Under the pieces are notes generated by a model. That model did not search any database. It saw only the letters and a list, made by a program, of their open reading frames with translations, and was not told the DNA's origin. DNA of 64,000 bases from Acridotheres tristis (Eukaryota; Chordata; Aves; Passeriformes; Sturnidae). Positions 26,411 to 38,400 of the stretch are shown here, in pieces. The DNA is taken from contig CM072892.1 of the NCBI GenBank assembly GCA_037013685.1, positions 14,079,501-14,143,500 of the forward strand, in the 5' to 3' direction. Positions within the stretch are counted from its first letter, which is position 1; every line of letters begins with the position of its first letter. The position numbers and the translations under genes were made by a program.

Positions 26411-26779
26411 TTAATTTTGTTTCTCATTTAATCTCTAAGATGGGAATACCTTAGCAATTCCCTGAAGAATTTGTGAGCATTCCAGGCACTGTGGATGAAA
26501 TATGCCATTACTGCAATTCTTACAACACCATGCTCTGGAAGTGCTCACAAGTCCAGTAAGACTTATATAAGTGATTCTTAAAAGCTGAGCTGCACTTAAA
26601 AGTTAACCTTAAATAATCTGAGAATTTTAAAACAATCAGAGTCAAATTTTAGAGAAGAAGATTCTCAGCTCGATACCCAGACTTTAATCTGTGGTCCTCA
26701 CACCCACCCTGTTGCATGGAGGTGGTAGGAGACTGAAGAATACAGATGCAGAAAACTGCTCCCTTTTCAAACTCTACCA

Positions 26780-27161
26780 AAAAGTGAGGCAGTTCCTATG
26801 AGGACTGGATAAGGACTTTGTGATTGTCTAGTTTCTAGAAAAGGAAGCTGAGGGAGGATGTCATTGTTCTCTACAGCTTCCTGAGGAGGGAAAGTAGAGA
26901 GGAAAGGACTGAGCATTTCACCCTGGGATCCAGTGATATATGGTCTAGGAATAATGTCCAAAGCTACATCAGAGGAGATCCAGAAATGGATTTAGGAAAC
27001 ATTTCTTTACCAAGAGTGTAGTCTGAAATAGATCTGCAATAGGCTTCCTAGAGAGGTGGTTGATGTCCCAAACCTGTCAGTATTTAAGAGGCATTTGGAC
27101 AGTGCCCTTAGTAATGTGCTCTAGCTTTACAACAGATGGTTGTAGGTCCCTTCCAAAGTTC
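26780..27161 (+). mobile_element. CR1 LINE 3' end
   Basis: CATTTCTTTACCAAGAGTGT, AGGCTTCCTAGAGAGGTGGT, GTATTTAAGAGGCATTTGGA and TTGTAGGTCCCTTCCAAAGT are classic CR1 3'UTR blocks in order. The left limit is fuzzy. No reverse transcriptase sequence remains. Confidence 0.88.
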
Positions 27162-27417
27162 CTATTCTATTCTATTCTATTCTATTCTATTCTATTCTAT
27201 TCTATTCTATTCTATTCTATTCTATTCTATTCTATTCTATTCTATTCTACTCTGTTCTGTTCTGTTCTGTTCTGTTCTGTTCTATTCTATTCTATTCTAT
27301 TCTGTTCTGTTCTATTCTATTCTATTCTATTCTATTCTATTCTATTCTATTCTATTCTATTCTGTTCTAGTCTATTCTAGTCTAGTCTAGTCTACTCTAG
27401 TCTAGTCTGTTCTATTC
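27162..27417 (+). repeat. CTATT-type pentanucleotide satellite seeded by a CR1 tail
   Basis: The array begins with about 88 bases of pure CTATT, passes through a block of CTGTT variants (about 27252-27280), returns to CTATT, and ends in CTAGT variants. It starts exactly where the preceding CR1 3' end stops. CR1 elements end in short tandem units of this kind, so expansion of the tail is the likely origin. Confidence 0.95.
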
Positions 27418-30400
27418 GGAAGTGTACATACAGGAAAATATGGAGAGTAAGGGGTTGCAGCATCACACAACATCCTCTGGGTAATTGGCATGGTCCCACT
27501 TAGGAAGATGCCTTTTCAGGCCACTTCAGTCAAAGCAGTGGTGGCTTCTGGGGATGAGGATAGCACCAGCTACTGCCAAGGGCCCTTCATAGCTCCTGAG
27601 AGCCACTTCTGTAAAAATATGCATTTTGAGGAGAGACATTCAGAAACACCTTAAGAAATCACTGACAGCTTTTCTGTTTTATGTTAGGCAACTGCTTGGT
27701 GGTGTGTTTTTTTTTTCTCTGGATCAATAAAACCAGACATAAAATGGTAACATTTCAAATTTTGGGATGTTAATGACTTGACTATTATTGCCTTTCATCA
27801 AGTGTAGAGGGTACTGAACACTTGGTCTGCCAGGGTACACCAAGGGCTGCTGCCCCATGGGAAAAGGTCAGCCAGGAGCTGAGCACTGTCTGTGGTCATC
27901 AGATTTTTTGCCTTGCTCTGTAAAGTGCAAATACACTGCAATACATTGTTTCAAGGAGTTTCACAGCTGGACTCTTTTTTTTCTAAAAACAAAAGAATCT
28001 AATATTGTATGCAGCACCATATCAGGGTCACCTGGGCCATATGAACAGTCTCAAGAAATAACAACCCGTTTTGTGTAAATGGTCATATACTTTTAATCTA
28101 AGCTTGTAGTGAGGTTTGCATAATTGGACAGTAATTTAGGATATGATATATTTCTCCTCGCAATCTTTAAAACAGAAAATGAGTATGCACTAGAAAGAGG
28201 CTTATAAAACTTAAAAAGCAACAAAGGATGCAAAATCCATTTGCTGGTGTTTGCACAGCTCAGTGAAACTGTACATAAATATTATTATACAGTCAAATAG
28301 AAATAGTGTGTTGGCTGACAGTGAAACATAAAGGAAAATGCAAAACATTCAGCACTGAGATTTTTTAAAAGCCATTTAGGGAAATGTTTAGTTTCTGATA
28401 GAAAATGTAGATCTGATATTCCTCTGTGGTGTTCATTCTTTCATTGGTTGGGCAGGCTTTAGCACCATTCTCATCAATCACACAGTCTGAAAAAAATCAG
28501 CTGAAAATAAGGTCAGTGAGACAGAGAAATATCTCATTGTACAGGAAATTTCTTATTTTTCCCTGTCTGATTAGCTGCATTTTTACTACAGCTGAATTGT
28601 CAGCTAACTGTCAACTAATGCCCCAAACCTGCAAATACATATTCATATGCATATTAACCGTAAAGGAACTTAGCCCTTTAATCTGAGTTATGTATATGAA
28701 CAGTCTTAGCAGAGTGAGCTTCTAAATTATGTCCTGGTGTGTATTATACAATGTCAGCAGGAGTATGATAGTTGTGCAGTCTCATTTCGAGTTTGAATCT
28801 GCTCAAAATGTATATGCCTGACATGGCTTTCTTTTAGCTAATGCAAACATTTCATATACTTCTCAGTTTGCTGACATTCGGATATGCACTGCTCTAAATG
28901 ATGGAACTTTGTCCCACAGAATTCTAGAAATAGTGGTATCAAATCATAAAAATACTGCTAACTATGTGCAATGGATGCAAAGAAAACCACTGACTATCTT
29001 TTCCTGCTCACAAGAATGGAATAATACAACACTGACAATATAATCTTCATTCTTTTCTTTTGCATCCAGTACCAATGCTTTTGCATTAGCCATCATTATT
29101 ACAGAAAAAAGAATAGCATCTGCAAAACTAAAATGGAATTGTTTGGTAAGGGGGGAAAAAGAAGCAGCACATTAAAATTTGAAAACATATATAGTAAATT
29201 TTAATCCATATTTTAAATTGACAAAGCCAGAATTTTATAAAGCCTTTCCCATTAAGTTTGCAGGAAATAAAGGTGAGAAATCATGCCCTGCTACACAAAT
29301 ATTTTATTACATTTACCCTCTGTCAATCCACCATAATACCACTGCTCCTCAAGAAGGTAAGAGTTGGGGAAGGCATCCACAGTGTATTACCTCTGGCTGC
29401 CCGGGATGGTGTCCCTTGCTAATGCCCGTCCCTTAACACCTTGTTGGCAGAGAGTGATAACGCCCAAGACTTGTTATGGTGACACCTTCACAATATCAAG
29501 GCCAGTTTAAGGTATCACAATGTTTAATACATTCCTGAAGACTTGGCTTCAGGAGCCATTTGTGTTTAACAAAGTCTCAGCATTGTAAAAGAAGTCTGCC
29601 TCAGTCTAAATGGTGACTGAGTCTGTGGAGAAGAGCCTGGAGTCCAGGTAATTAGCTTGCATTTCACAGACTATGAGGAATAATGGGTGGCAAAAGAGTT
29701 TCCATCAGCACCCTAGGCAGGTGGCCTTGTCATTGTCAGCCAGAAATGGATGCTCCTGCTGCTATTTCTGCCATCCAAGGGTGACATAGTTCCCTATTCT
29801 AGATTAGGAAGTCCAGAGCTGTTTACTTCCCTAAGAGGGAAGGAAGTTCTGCAGCTGTCACAAGACACTCAGGGTGGTGCATGGGTCACCTTGAGCTGGA
29901 CTGGGGCTGGTTGCAGAGGAAGGGATCCCAGTGGGCATAGCCAAGTGCCTTTCCATGGACAAAGCAGGATGTCCTTTCACTCTACACAGCTTGACTTGGG
30001 ATCCAAGGCTTTTGCACAGAACACTTTTTCTTGCACACTTTTTTGACTGCGAGGGCTGGTTACAGCCCAGCCCCACCTCCTGGGTGCCAGGGAGGCTGTG
30101 TCTGTGAGACACCACACAAGGAGGATGGTGTGGTGTGCCATGCCCGGGAGAGGCACTCTCCAGGTGACAGCTCCATTATGTAAAGTTGGATCATTGGAAG
30201 CAGTTGGGTGCTTTCAGCTCTACAAATTGCCTTTCACAGTCTGAGCCCCCAGGTGAAATGCAGATAAGCAAACCTAATGCCTGAGACAAGGAAAGTCTTA
30301 TTGGATAGCAGATGGTTCATATACAGATAAATGCATATGGAAGCATGTGGGATTTTAGTCTGTTGTGGAGGTTTTCACACTGAATAGGTTTTGTTTCTCT

Positions 30401-33400
30401 TGCATCAGTGGTGGGGAAAGAAAGCTACAACGAGTTTATAAAACCTTCTGGGATGAGCCTCCAAAGCACACAGCCAGGCATGGAAGCAGTGTGCAGGTTC
30501 TGCATGTGTCTGTAGCGTATCTGCTGGAAATAAAGGTAAACAGATATTTTTTTGTTGATGATGTTTCATAATGTGTTATTTCATAAATTTGTAAGTCTTT
30601 GTAAATTTGTGCATTCTGTTCCAAAGAAGTCAAAGCCTCTCAGTAAACAAGAGGTGTTTATGTATATATGCACTGTGTTCCTGGGCTGCCAAACAGTTCT
30701 CCTGGGAAGCAAGCCATGCAGAGTCCTGGTCAGTGTTTTCTCTGCTGCTGAAATATTTTCAATGAGGTTCTTTCTTTCAATCAGATGTATTTCTTCCAGA
30801 AACTTTCCAAGCAACAGTAATATCTTTTCTCCAAAATATTGCCTATCCAGAAACAAAGTACTGCAGCTAGACCTCAAACTAATTAGTAAATTCTGCAGTG
30901 CTGCATCCCTGGAGTTTAAATTCAGTTAATTTTTATCATTTCCCTCTATGGGCCAAGTTCTCTGCATATGCCATAATTCAAGCTGAAATGGTAATTCTGA
31001 GTCAGAAGAGATGAGACCTCTTGACACAGATGAGATCTTGGAGCATTTAGGGTGAGCTCCAGGGAATAGGTTAAATGGAAATATAAGACACATGGACTTA
31101 AGCAATTCTTCATACTGAAGTCTGGTTGTGATGTAACTGAAGATTTCTTTTGTATTTTGATGCCTACTGAATCAAAATTTTACCTGTAGGCCAGTGGTGG
31201 GATTTGTCTGGGAATTCACAAAGTAAAGTATTCCCTAGATATCCCAGACATGATGATGATGATGATTACTGACTGTCCTTAAAATAATAAAATTCAGGCC
31301 CATAGTAGATTGCTACACCACAGTAAAACAAAACAACTGCTTCCAGAGGCTGCTGGGCTGGGTTTGTGTTCAGACTCTCCCCAGGCACAATGAGCCACAC
31401 ACTGCTGCAGAGGTGCAGGTGCAGAAGGTAAATAACTGAAAGGACTGCCCTGACAGCCAGCACACAGGATGATACATTCCTGTATAAAGATGTGGTTCCT
31501 GAGATGTTGAGTTTTCAGTGCAGTTGTAGGAATTAGGTTGGAGGGCAGTAACCTGTTTTCTTTCTCGTGATCCTGTTGCGTGCATAATAAATAGTTTTAT
31601 CTTCTTCCTTCTTGGAAGTCTTCTGTATCCACCAGCCAACACAACAGATACTAATGGGGACAGTGTCATCTTTCTGTCACCTCATGAAAATATTCCTCAT
31701 TGCCATGACACAGACCATCAAACTACATAGGATATATAATGTATTCTTAGCTGCCTGAAGCAAAAGGTGATGCTTTAATATTTTATTATGATGTTGGATA
31801 TTAATTTCCTTCTACTCTAATGCAAAGATCAAAGTTCCTGTCACTAATGGACTAATACTTTATTTTTTAAAATTTACTTTGGAAACTGTTTGCATTACAT
31901 ACAAGTCAAGCCAAAAATGAGACTGTTGGATTTTTCCTTGCCAAAGCAGATTTACCATTGAACTTTTGTAATGATTATTCAACAGTTTATTGAGCAGTTA
32001 CTGACTATAAGGTATCCATGACATATATATTACCTAGCTGAGTATTTCTTATAGGGGCATGCTGAAAACTGCTCACATAAAAAAAGCATGGGGGTAATTT
32101 GGCTCCAGCTCTCACTGAGCCAAGAGCAGGCCTGCCCACAACTGCCTGGGTAGGCACACCTTCAGATCCTTGTATAAAATATTCCTCTTCCACTGTCATT
32201 CTTGAAAACATACTTTTCCCCTATCACTGTTCATGAATATCAAATATAAGGTAAAGAAATTGCCCTCGAAGGAAACTCTTCATTTTTATTTAAATGAATA
32301 CTTAATGAATCTACTTAAGAAGAAATTGCCCCGGGGTATTTCTAGAACTATCTGTGAACAGAAACCTGTAAATTTAAAATATTAAATGTAAAACTTTTCA
32401 TGGAACGGGATAAACCTTTCTTCCTCTTTCAGACGAATAAAAGTCCTGTGGCAAAGCACATTACATACAGCTGCTGCTGGTGTGGGGTGATAGTATACTG
32501 GGACACACTGTCTACATCAAGACTAATAGGCAAAGTACAGCAGAGAAAGCATGGACTCCTTAGGCTCTTGATCCACTATTTCAGCTTATTTGGGATGTTT
32601 TCCATACCTGTCTTGTTGTAGGGTGCTCGCCCATGTCTGAATAAGTGCATCTGTGCTGAGCAGCAAAAGTTTCTACTTTCCTTTAATGGATGAGGTGTCC
32701 TATGCTGTCTTCTAATGCAGAGCTTTAATTTGTAATTTTAATTTGTAATAATAGTAGAACCCCTCATGAAATTTGATTCATTAAGCATCTTCACACCCAC
32801 AAGAAGATGATAGGTGTTAGCATTTGTTGCAGAGAGAGGCAACGAAGTATCTGGCATGAGACTTCATCTTTTGACTCAGAGGCTGCCCCTCTAGAAGATG
32901 AGCATGAGCCTCAGGCAGATTGCTGTGGTGTTTGCTGGAAAAGGAGAAGTTCGAGAGAAATCTCTGCAGGCAAGGGGCTGGCTGAAGTTAAACTGGTGCC
33001 TGGAGCACTGCAGGTGCTCAAAGCCACAGCCTGTGAGCAGCAGTAGTTTAAACAGAGTTAAAAATGCCTAGTAGAGTAAAATATATTTTAGCCATCAGGA
33101 TGATCAAAAAGTAGAGTTTGCTGATTCCTTAGAATTATTAATAGACAACTATAAATTGAAAAACAAGATCACCTTCACAGAGCTACGCTGTCCTGTGCCA
33201 TTACTGTTTCTTGTCCTCTCTGAGATCTGCAGCTCTACCAGCAGCGTGGCTGGAAGAACACAAATGTTTCCTCAGCCATGCTGGCACTGGCTTTCTGTGC
33301 TGTTTTCTACTTCAAATCTCTGCTCGTTTTCTCACCTCTCTCACCCTGTCATGTTTTCATTAACATGAAATTATTTTTGCTCTGCTTTCCTTCAGTCTTC

Positions 33401-34854
33401 ATATTGGATTTCACTGTAATTTCTTTACTGATCTTTTTTCAACTCTTAATGGTTTTGTTATTGACTGTATGATACCATAAGAGACTAAACACCTCTGTTT
33501 ATAAGAGGTGTCCCTCAAGATTTTCCAGGCTTTGTTTTATATCTTGCACTGAAATTCTGAATTTTTGAGGTTATTCCTAGACCCTGGAAAATGGTGAAAA
33601 ACTCATTATTGATTCCAGAGGGACAGGTCTGATCACTAAAATTAATGAGATCCTAGAGTCAAAATTTTCACAGCTCTAGCTGACTTCAATACCAATCATC
33701 CTTCGTGCATCTCAGGATGCAGTCCAAACCACAAGACAGTAAACAATTAATTGATCTATTTTTTAAGAGGATATATCAGAGTTAGTGGGCAATGTACTTA
33801 GGCAGCTTGAGGCAGAATTGAGGTCTCATATTTTTAATGCTTCATATATTTGTAGGTAGTGAACTCTGAAGAAAAATAGCGATTATCATCATTGTACATT
33901 CCTGTCAAAAACACAAGTCAGAGAATTTCACTGCACCAACTCAGTTAAAGCACATGTCAGAGAAGCGGAAAGAGTTAATGATCCTTACATTTAAAATACA
34001 CTCTGTATTTACAATCTGGTTTTCACTTAAGCCCCTCACTATTGGCTCTATAAATTTCTCTTTTCAACTATATAAACCTCTGCTCACTCCTCTCAGCACA
34101 AGTACTTAGAGAGCATGACCAGCTTCTGAAAGCCATAAATTCTATGAATTTTGCAATATTTTGTGAGATGCCTCAGTATTCATTTCATTGGCTTTTTCTT
34201 TTTTTAACTATAAATAGAGCCTTCTTTCTGCAACCAGTCTCCAAAGGTCACCTTACAATGTTTTGCTATTTCCCATATTAAGCAGCAATGCTTTTCAGCT
34301 GACATTCCAACTTCAAGTCATGCATGTGAGCACGATGTGAGCTTGCTTCAGACCTCAGTGAGAGGGCTGCAAACAAGACTGCTGTATAATTGCTGAGAAA
34401 GATAACATCCATTGTCAAAAGGGGCACTTCATCAAACAAAATTTAGCTGCATGAATACAAGCGTCTCCAAATATTTGGTTCATGCTAAAAATATAGCACA
34501 TTTATTAAAAATATATATTTATAAACATTGGTATGAACAGACACAGATGTTAAGCAAATGAGAAAGGAAAAATAACCATGTAATGTATTTCTCCCAACAT
34601 TTTATCAGGTTTAGGCAGACCTTGTTCAATGGAATTGTTTTTTTCATGATTGCACCATATGTTCATTCTAAATAAAAAGCTTGTCAGATTCAATGTAAGT
34701 AAAAGTAAGAACCAAGAGAAAAAACCATTTGACCTAACAGACACATGATCTGGGCTATGAAGCTATCTTTGAGTTCAATCTTTGCGGGTATACAGCATAC
34801 ATTTCTATGTACAGTTTCTTTCTTTTCTTTTTTTTCCCTTTTTTTTTTTTAAAT
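27418..34854. other. Non-coding stretch 3' of TUNAR, nothing recognised
   Basis: No gene, RNA gene or clear mobile element is recognised. Small items are a run of five or so ATG trinucleotides near 31252-31267, an 8-bp-stem inverted repeat ACACCTCT/AGAGGTGT at 33489-33511, and T-rich tracts at 34818-34872. The open frames are short and look random. Confidence 0.5.
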
Positions 34855-34871
34855 TTTACTTTTTTTTTTTC

Positions 34872-34877
34872 TTTATT
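34872..34877 (-). terminator. Polyadenylation signal AATAAA of TUNAR
   Basis: A canonical AATAAA hexamer lies on the minus strand 308 nt past the TUNAR stop codon. It is the first canonical hexamer I see downstream of the frame. It is followed at once by A-rich sequence (down to about 34810), so the cleavage position cannot be told from a poly(A) tail by eye. Confidence 0.65.
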
Positions 34878-35184
34878 GTATTAAAACAACATATCCCTGG
34901 TGAATTTCTTCAAAGGTACAACTTATATAATTGCAGTCATTCTCCCCCAAACTGAAAACCAAACCAAAATGGAGAGGGCAGAAGAGAAGAGTTAAGCTTA
35001 TTACTGTGTGAAAAAGTCTTGTTAAATTAATTGTGCTTCAGTCTTCGCTGCCTTCAGGCAGTGCTTTTATGATGTGTTAATATAATACAGAGTCAATTCT
35101 GATTAAAGAACTTGTCAATAGTCAGCAATGTTTGTTGTCACTCTTAATGGCCGTTTTATCTGGTCTATTTGCATGCCTTCTAGT

Positions 35185-35331
35185 TTACAACGTTGTATAA
35201 ATATACACAAAAATGATCACAATGAGGTTCAGAATTGTCCCAATAATTCCAAGCATTGCCAAGATGGTTTCTTCTTTACTTTCCTTTTCTTGACTGCCTT
35301 TATCTTCTTCATTTCCACTAGTGATTACCAT
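35185..35331 (-). CDS. TUNAR: TUNAR microprotein, 48 aa, complete
   Basis: This complete reading frame of 48 codons plus TAA reads MVITSGNEEDKGSQEKE at its start and IGTILNLIVIIFVYIYTTL at its end. Residues 1-23 are polar and highly charged. Residues 24-45 form one hydrophobic transmembrane helix, and only TTL follows it. Length and sequence match vertebrate TUNAR as I remember it: the membrane half appears identical and the few differences fall in the charged N-terminus. The known family protein sits in the ER membrane, binds the SERCA calcium pump, and affects calcium handling in neural cells and pancreatic beta cells. The ATG was chosen because it gives the family length and has a strong context, with A at -3 and G at +4 (GCCACCAAGATGG). 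No other frame in the window has comparable support. The transcript is also known as the lncRNA TUNA/megamind. Confidence 0.94.
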   Translation of the reverse strand: MVITSGNEEDKGSQEKESKEETILAMLGIIGTILNLIVIIFVYIYTTL

Positions 35332-35370
35332 CTTGGTGGCCAGTTTCTTTATCCTCCCCTTCAGAATAAC

Positions 35371-35410
35371 CTAGATTTAGGAACAAATACATCAAAATCG
35401 ATTATTAGTT
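35371..35410 (-). other. 3' splice site and branch point of TUNAR terminal exon
   Basis: Read on the minus strand, AACTAATAAT carries a near-ideal branch-point core (CTAAT, branch A at about 35405). About 34 nt later comes TTGTTCCTAAATCTAG, with the AG at 35372-35371. The pyrimidine tract is only moderate. The spacing and the branch motif make this a credible acceptor 39 nt upstream of the TUNAR ATG. A spliced acceptor here argues that the locus is the genuine gene and not an intronless retrocopy. Confidence 0.6.
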
Positions 35411-38400
35411 GGAGTACAGAAACTCATATTAATAATAGAGCCGATGGCAGAATTTTTGCCCCATAACACATTTTATTAAGAATTCCCTTGGAAAAGTATT
35501 AGTATTTCTATTAGCTATTTAGTAAATAATTAAAATTATAGTTCAGCTATTCTGTGGTTTACTCATAACCCTCTGCTTACGTGCCAGCACACATAACTAG
35601 CACACATAACTCATCTGCTATGTCATTATAAAACTGGACAGAAATGTACCATGAGGTGTGACTCCTCCAGCATCAGTGGGGATTTTGTCTGGACTGGGAC
35701 TGCAGGACATCATCTTGCCATGCTGTGGAGACCCCGTATTTACACTTCAGTACCAAGAAGTGAGAGAGGGAAATAAAACTGGGAAGACCTTGCTTCTTTT
35801 TTTACTAGGAAAAAATCATTAAAGAGAGAGGCATTTTGTCTCCCGATGAGAAGGAAGACAGCAGTGACTTCTTAATAAATAATTCAAAATAAAAGCAAAA
35901 CCAAAATAACATCCATCTTGGCTTTTATTTTCCTCGTTCTTAATGTACGATGAAAAGTTACTTGCAGTGCAGTGAGCTGAAATGTATCGATCTGCCTGCA
36001 GGGAGAATACAGCCATTTCCCAAGCAACAGCCCCAGCCTAAAAAAAGAAGATTCTACAAATATGGGACGAGCCCTGACTCCCAGCACAGCTGAAGCTGCA
36101 AACAAAGAAGCTCCCTTGGTCTTCCTACCATGGATAAACATCTGATTGTTCAAATTAGAAATGGATAAATTTTTATCTCTGTTTATCTAACACTGCAAAT
36201 TTTAATCACATGGGCAAACCAGAGTGTCCCAGAAAGCTGAAAAAGGTTGGCTGGTCTCCCAAAGCCAACTGCTCTGCCAAGATCTGGATTCAGGCAAAGC
36301 CCTGCTGCTGTCTTCCAAGCTACAAACTGTATCCCATCGTATTTCTGCAGCAGAAAGCAGTGGTAGCATGTAGGAAAAAAAAACCAGAGGGATTTGATTT
36401 GGTCCTTTAGTGCACCCTCATTCCTCCCTCCACTAACTCACAGAGCACAGTCACAGAGCAGCAGCCAGAGCACTGAAAGGATAGAAAGGACTGGGAGAGG
36501 GAAGGAAATCCTGCAATGGAGACTGAGAGGAAGAGCTGAGGATCCAGACAAAACAACCTGCATTTTTGTCACATCTGCAAGTTGTTCGTATATAGGACAG
36601 AGAGTAACTGCTGGCAACTTCCTAGAAGTGTTTGATTCCTAGCAGGTACAAGTGATTAGTGGAAAGTAAGGCAAAAGTTGGGCTCTGCAGAGGTCTTTGC
36701 ACTTACACTTGCATTAGCATTTATGTGTTTTGTCTTACTGTAACCTGTGAATCAGAGGGAAAAATAACAAGGGAGTCAGAAACCTGAGAGTACCCACAGC
36801 AGACAGCAGTCAGCAGGAGCAGGCGGCACAAAGAAGAAGGGCATCAAACATCAGAGCATCATCATCCAGAAGGTCTTTGGATAATGTGCCCCGGGAAAGC
36901 AAAACTTCACAGGCACAGGGATATGGCTGCTGCTGTCCCTTTCCAGATTCCCTTCCAGCCCTCAGAAAATCTGTCTCCAGAGTTCCTTTAGCCACAGCTA
37001 TCTCCAACTCTTCCTGCAGGACCTACCTCTTCTAGCAGCTGAAGGGTTTTGTGGTATTTGCCCCAGCTGGTGTCCAGAGGAGGGTTTGGCTGCGCCTGGT
37101 GTGTGTCCTCCCTATCTTGTTAGCTTCCACTGAGCAGTCAGTGGTATCTTAACAAGCAACTTGTCTCTGAGAAATCACAGGAGATTTCCTACCAAAGCCA
37201 TTTACACTAACGTCACAACCTAAGTGCATCCACTCCATGTGGCATCAGACCACAAACCCACATCCCAGGCTGTGACATGCAGCCATTACTTCACCCACAG
37301 AGCCATGAGTCATTTGGATATTGTGTTCTTTTCCCCTTCAGTAACTGGAAGGTTTTCTCTCTGGCCAACTGTTTGCATTTCACTGTTTATTTAAGAAATC
37401 AAGTAGGATTACAAATATAGCCTGATAAAAACCCAGGCCTGGAATGCAAGGATTTGAGGGGAGAGTGAAGTTCTTTCTGGCTGGGTCCCACAAGAGCTGA
37501 ACACTTTTGATTCAGCACTCTGGTTCCCATAGAAGCATGATCATACCCAAGCATCTTGTGGGTCAAGCTTTTCTGGCTTGAAAACAGCCAGAGAAGGTAC
37601 AGTTTGACTCTGCATCCTGTGGTTTGGGGAGAGTTTCCCATTCACACCAAAAAACCCACAGAGAGTGGTGCAGAGACCCAGCTGGGGTGACTTTGCTCTG
37701 CAGCCACTGCCACTCTAAACTTTGATACAGTGACCCTGTACCACATGCACTAGAAAATCCTGATTCCAGGATTAGTGTGAAGAGAGGTAGCATGGGGGCT
37801 CTGACAGCATCTGATCTCCTGTTATTAACATCCTTATTCTTTTCTAAATAAACGGTGCAGCACGAAGTCAATATCAAATTCTCTCCTGCAGAACGCTAGA
37901 TCCTAAAATTAACATCAATCTAAAAAGTAGCTAAATAATTCACAAACAAAGAAGACATATCAAAGGCTATTAGATATAAAGACAAAGCCTCTGGCTTAGC
38001 AAATCCTTGAGTTATGAATTTTTTGTAAGCTAAGAAATTATTCTGGGGAAGTACCACCACATCTTCGCCTTATTATTAAAGTCTCTTCCAGGCATTACTG
38101 GCTAATGAGAAAGGCAGAGGTCCTTGGGCTGCACAATCTCTGATCTGAGGCTGAACAATCACATTTTTCCTCTTTGCAAGTTGTACTTATTAGCAAGGAG
38201 ACAGTGGGTGGTTTCAATTCAGGTGATGTGAATCAGACTTCCAGGTTATTTCTGTCCCACTAAGGGGCCTTAACTGCTGGAGAAGTCCTCAGTGTGGTGC
38301 AAAGAAATATGCACAGAGAAGCTGATGGCTAGAACATGATGAACAACAAGGGGGCATCAGCAGTTGAGAGTTTACACAGGGGCTGATGCACTTTTTTTTG

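Larger units (their letters stand above)
34855..35370 (-). other. TUNAR: TUNAR terminal exon (coding plus 3'UTR)
   Basis: This is the predicted last exon of the TUNAR transcript. It starts just after a 3' splice site, carries 39 nt of 5'UTR, then the whole 48-codon frame and roughly 300 nt of 3'UTR. The 3'UTR contains an octamer-like ATGCAAAT just after the stop codon (35174..35167) and a near-palindrome CTGCCT-GA-AGGCAG at 35061..35048. The AATAAA signal at 34877..34872 marks the 3' end. The exact cleavage site cannot be placed because the sequence beyond the signal is a long A-rich tract on this strand. Having the whole coding frame in the last exon would make the message insensitive to nonsense-mediated decay. 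Confidence 0.75.

Noticed and set aside
27060..27390. Frames of about 84-106 codons rich in SILFY
   Set aside because: They are translations of the CTATT-type satellite and the CR1 tail.
33489..33511. Inverted repeat ACACCTCT / AGAGGTGT as a microRNA hairpin
   Set aside because: An 8-bp stem with a 7-base loop is far too short for a microRNA precursor.
34075..34110. TATATAAA-like TATA box near 34.07 kb
   Set aside because: AT-rich surroundings make it expected by chance, and no other promoter signal accompanies it.
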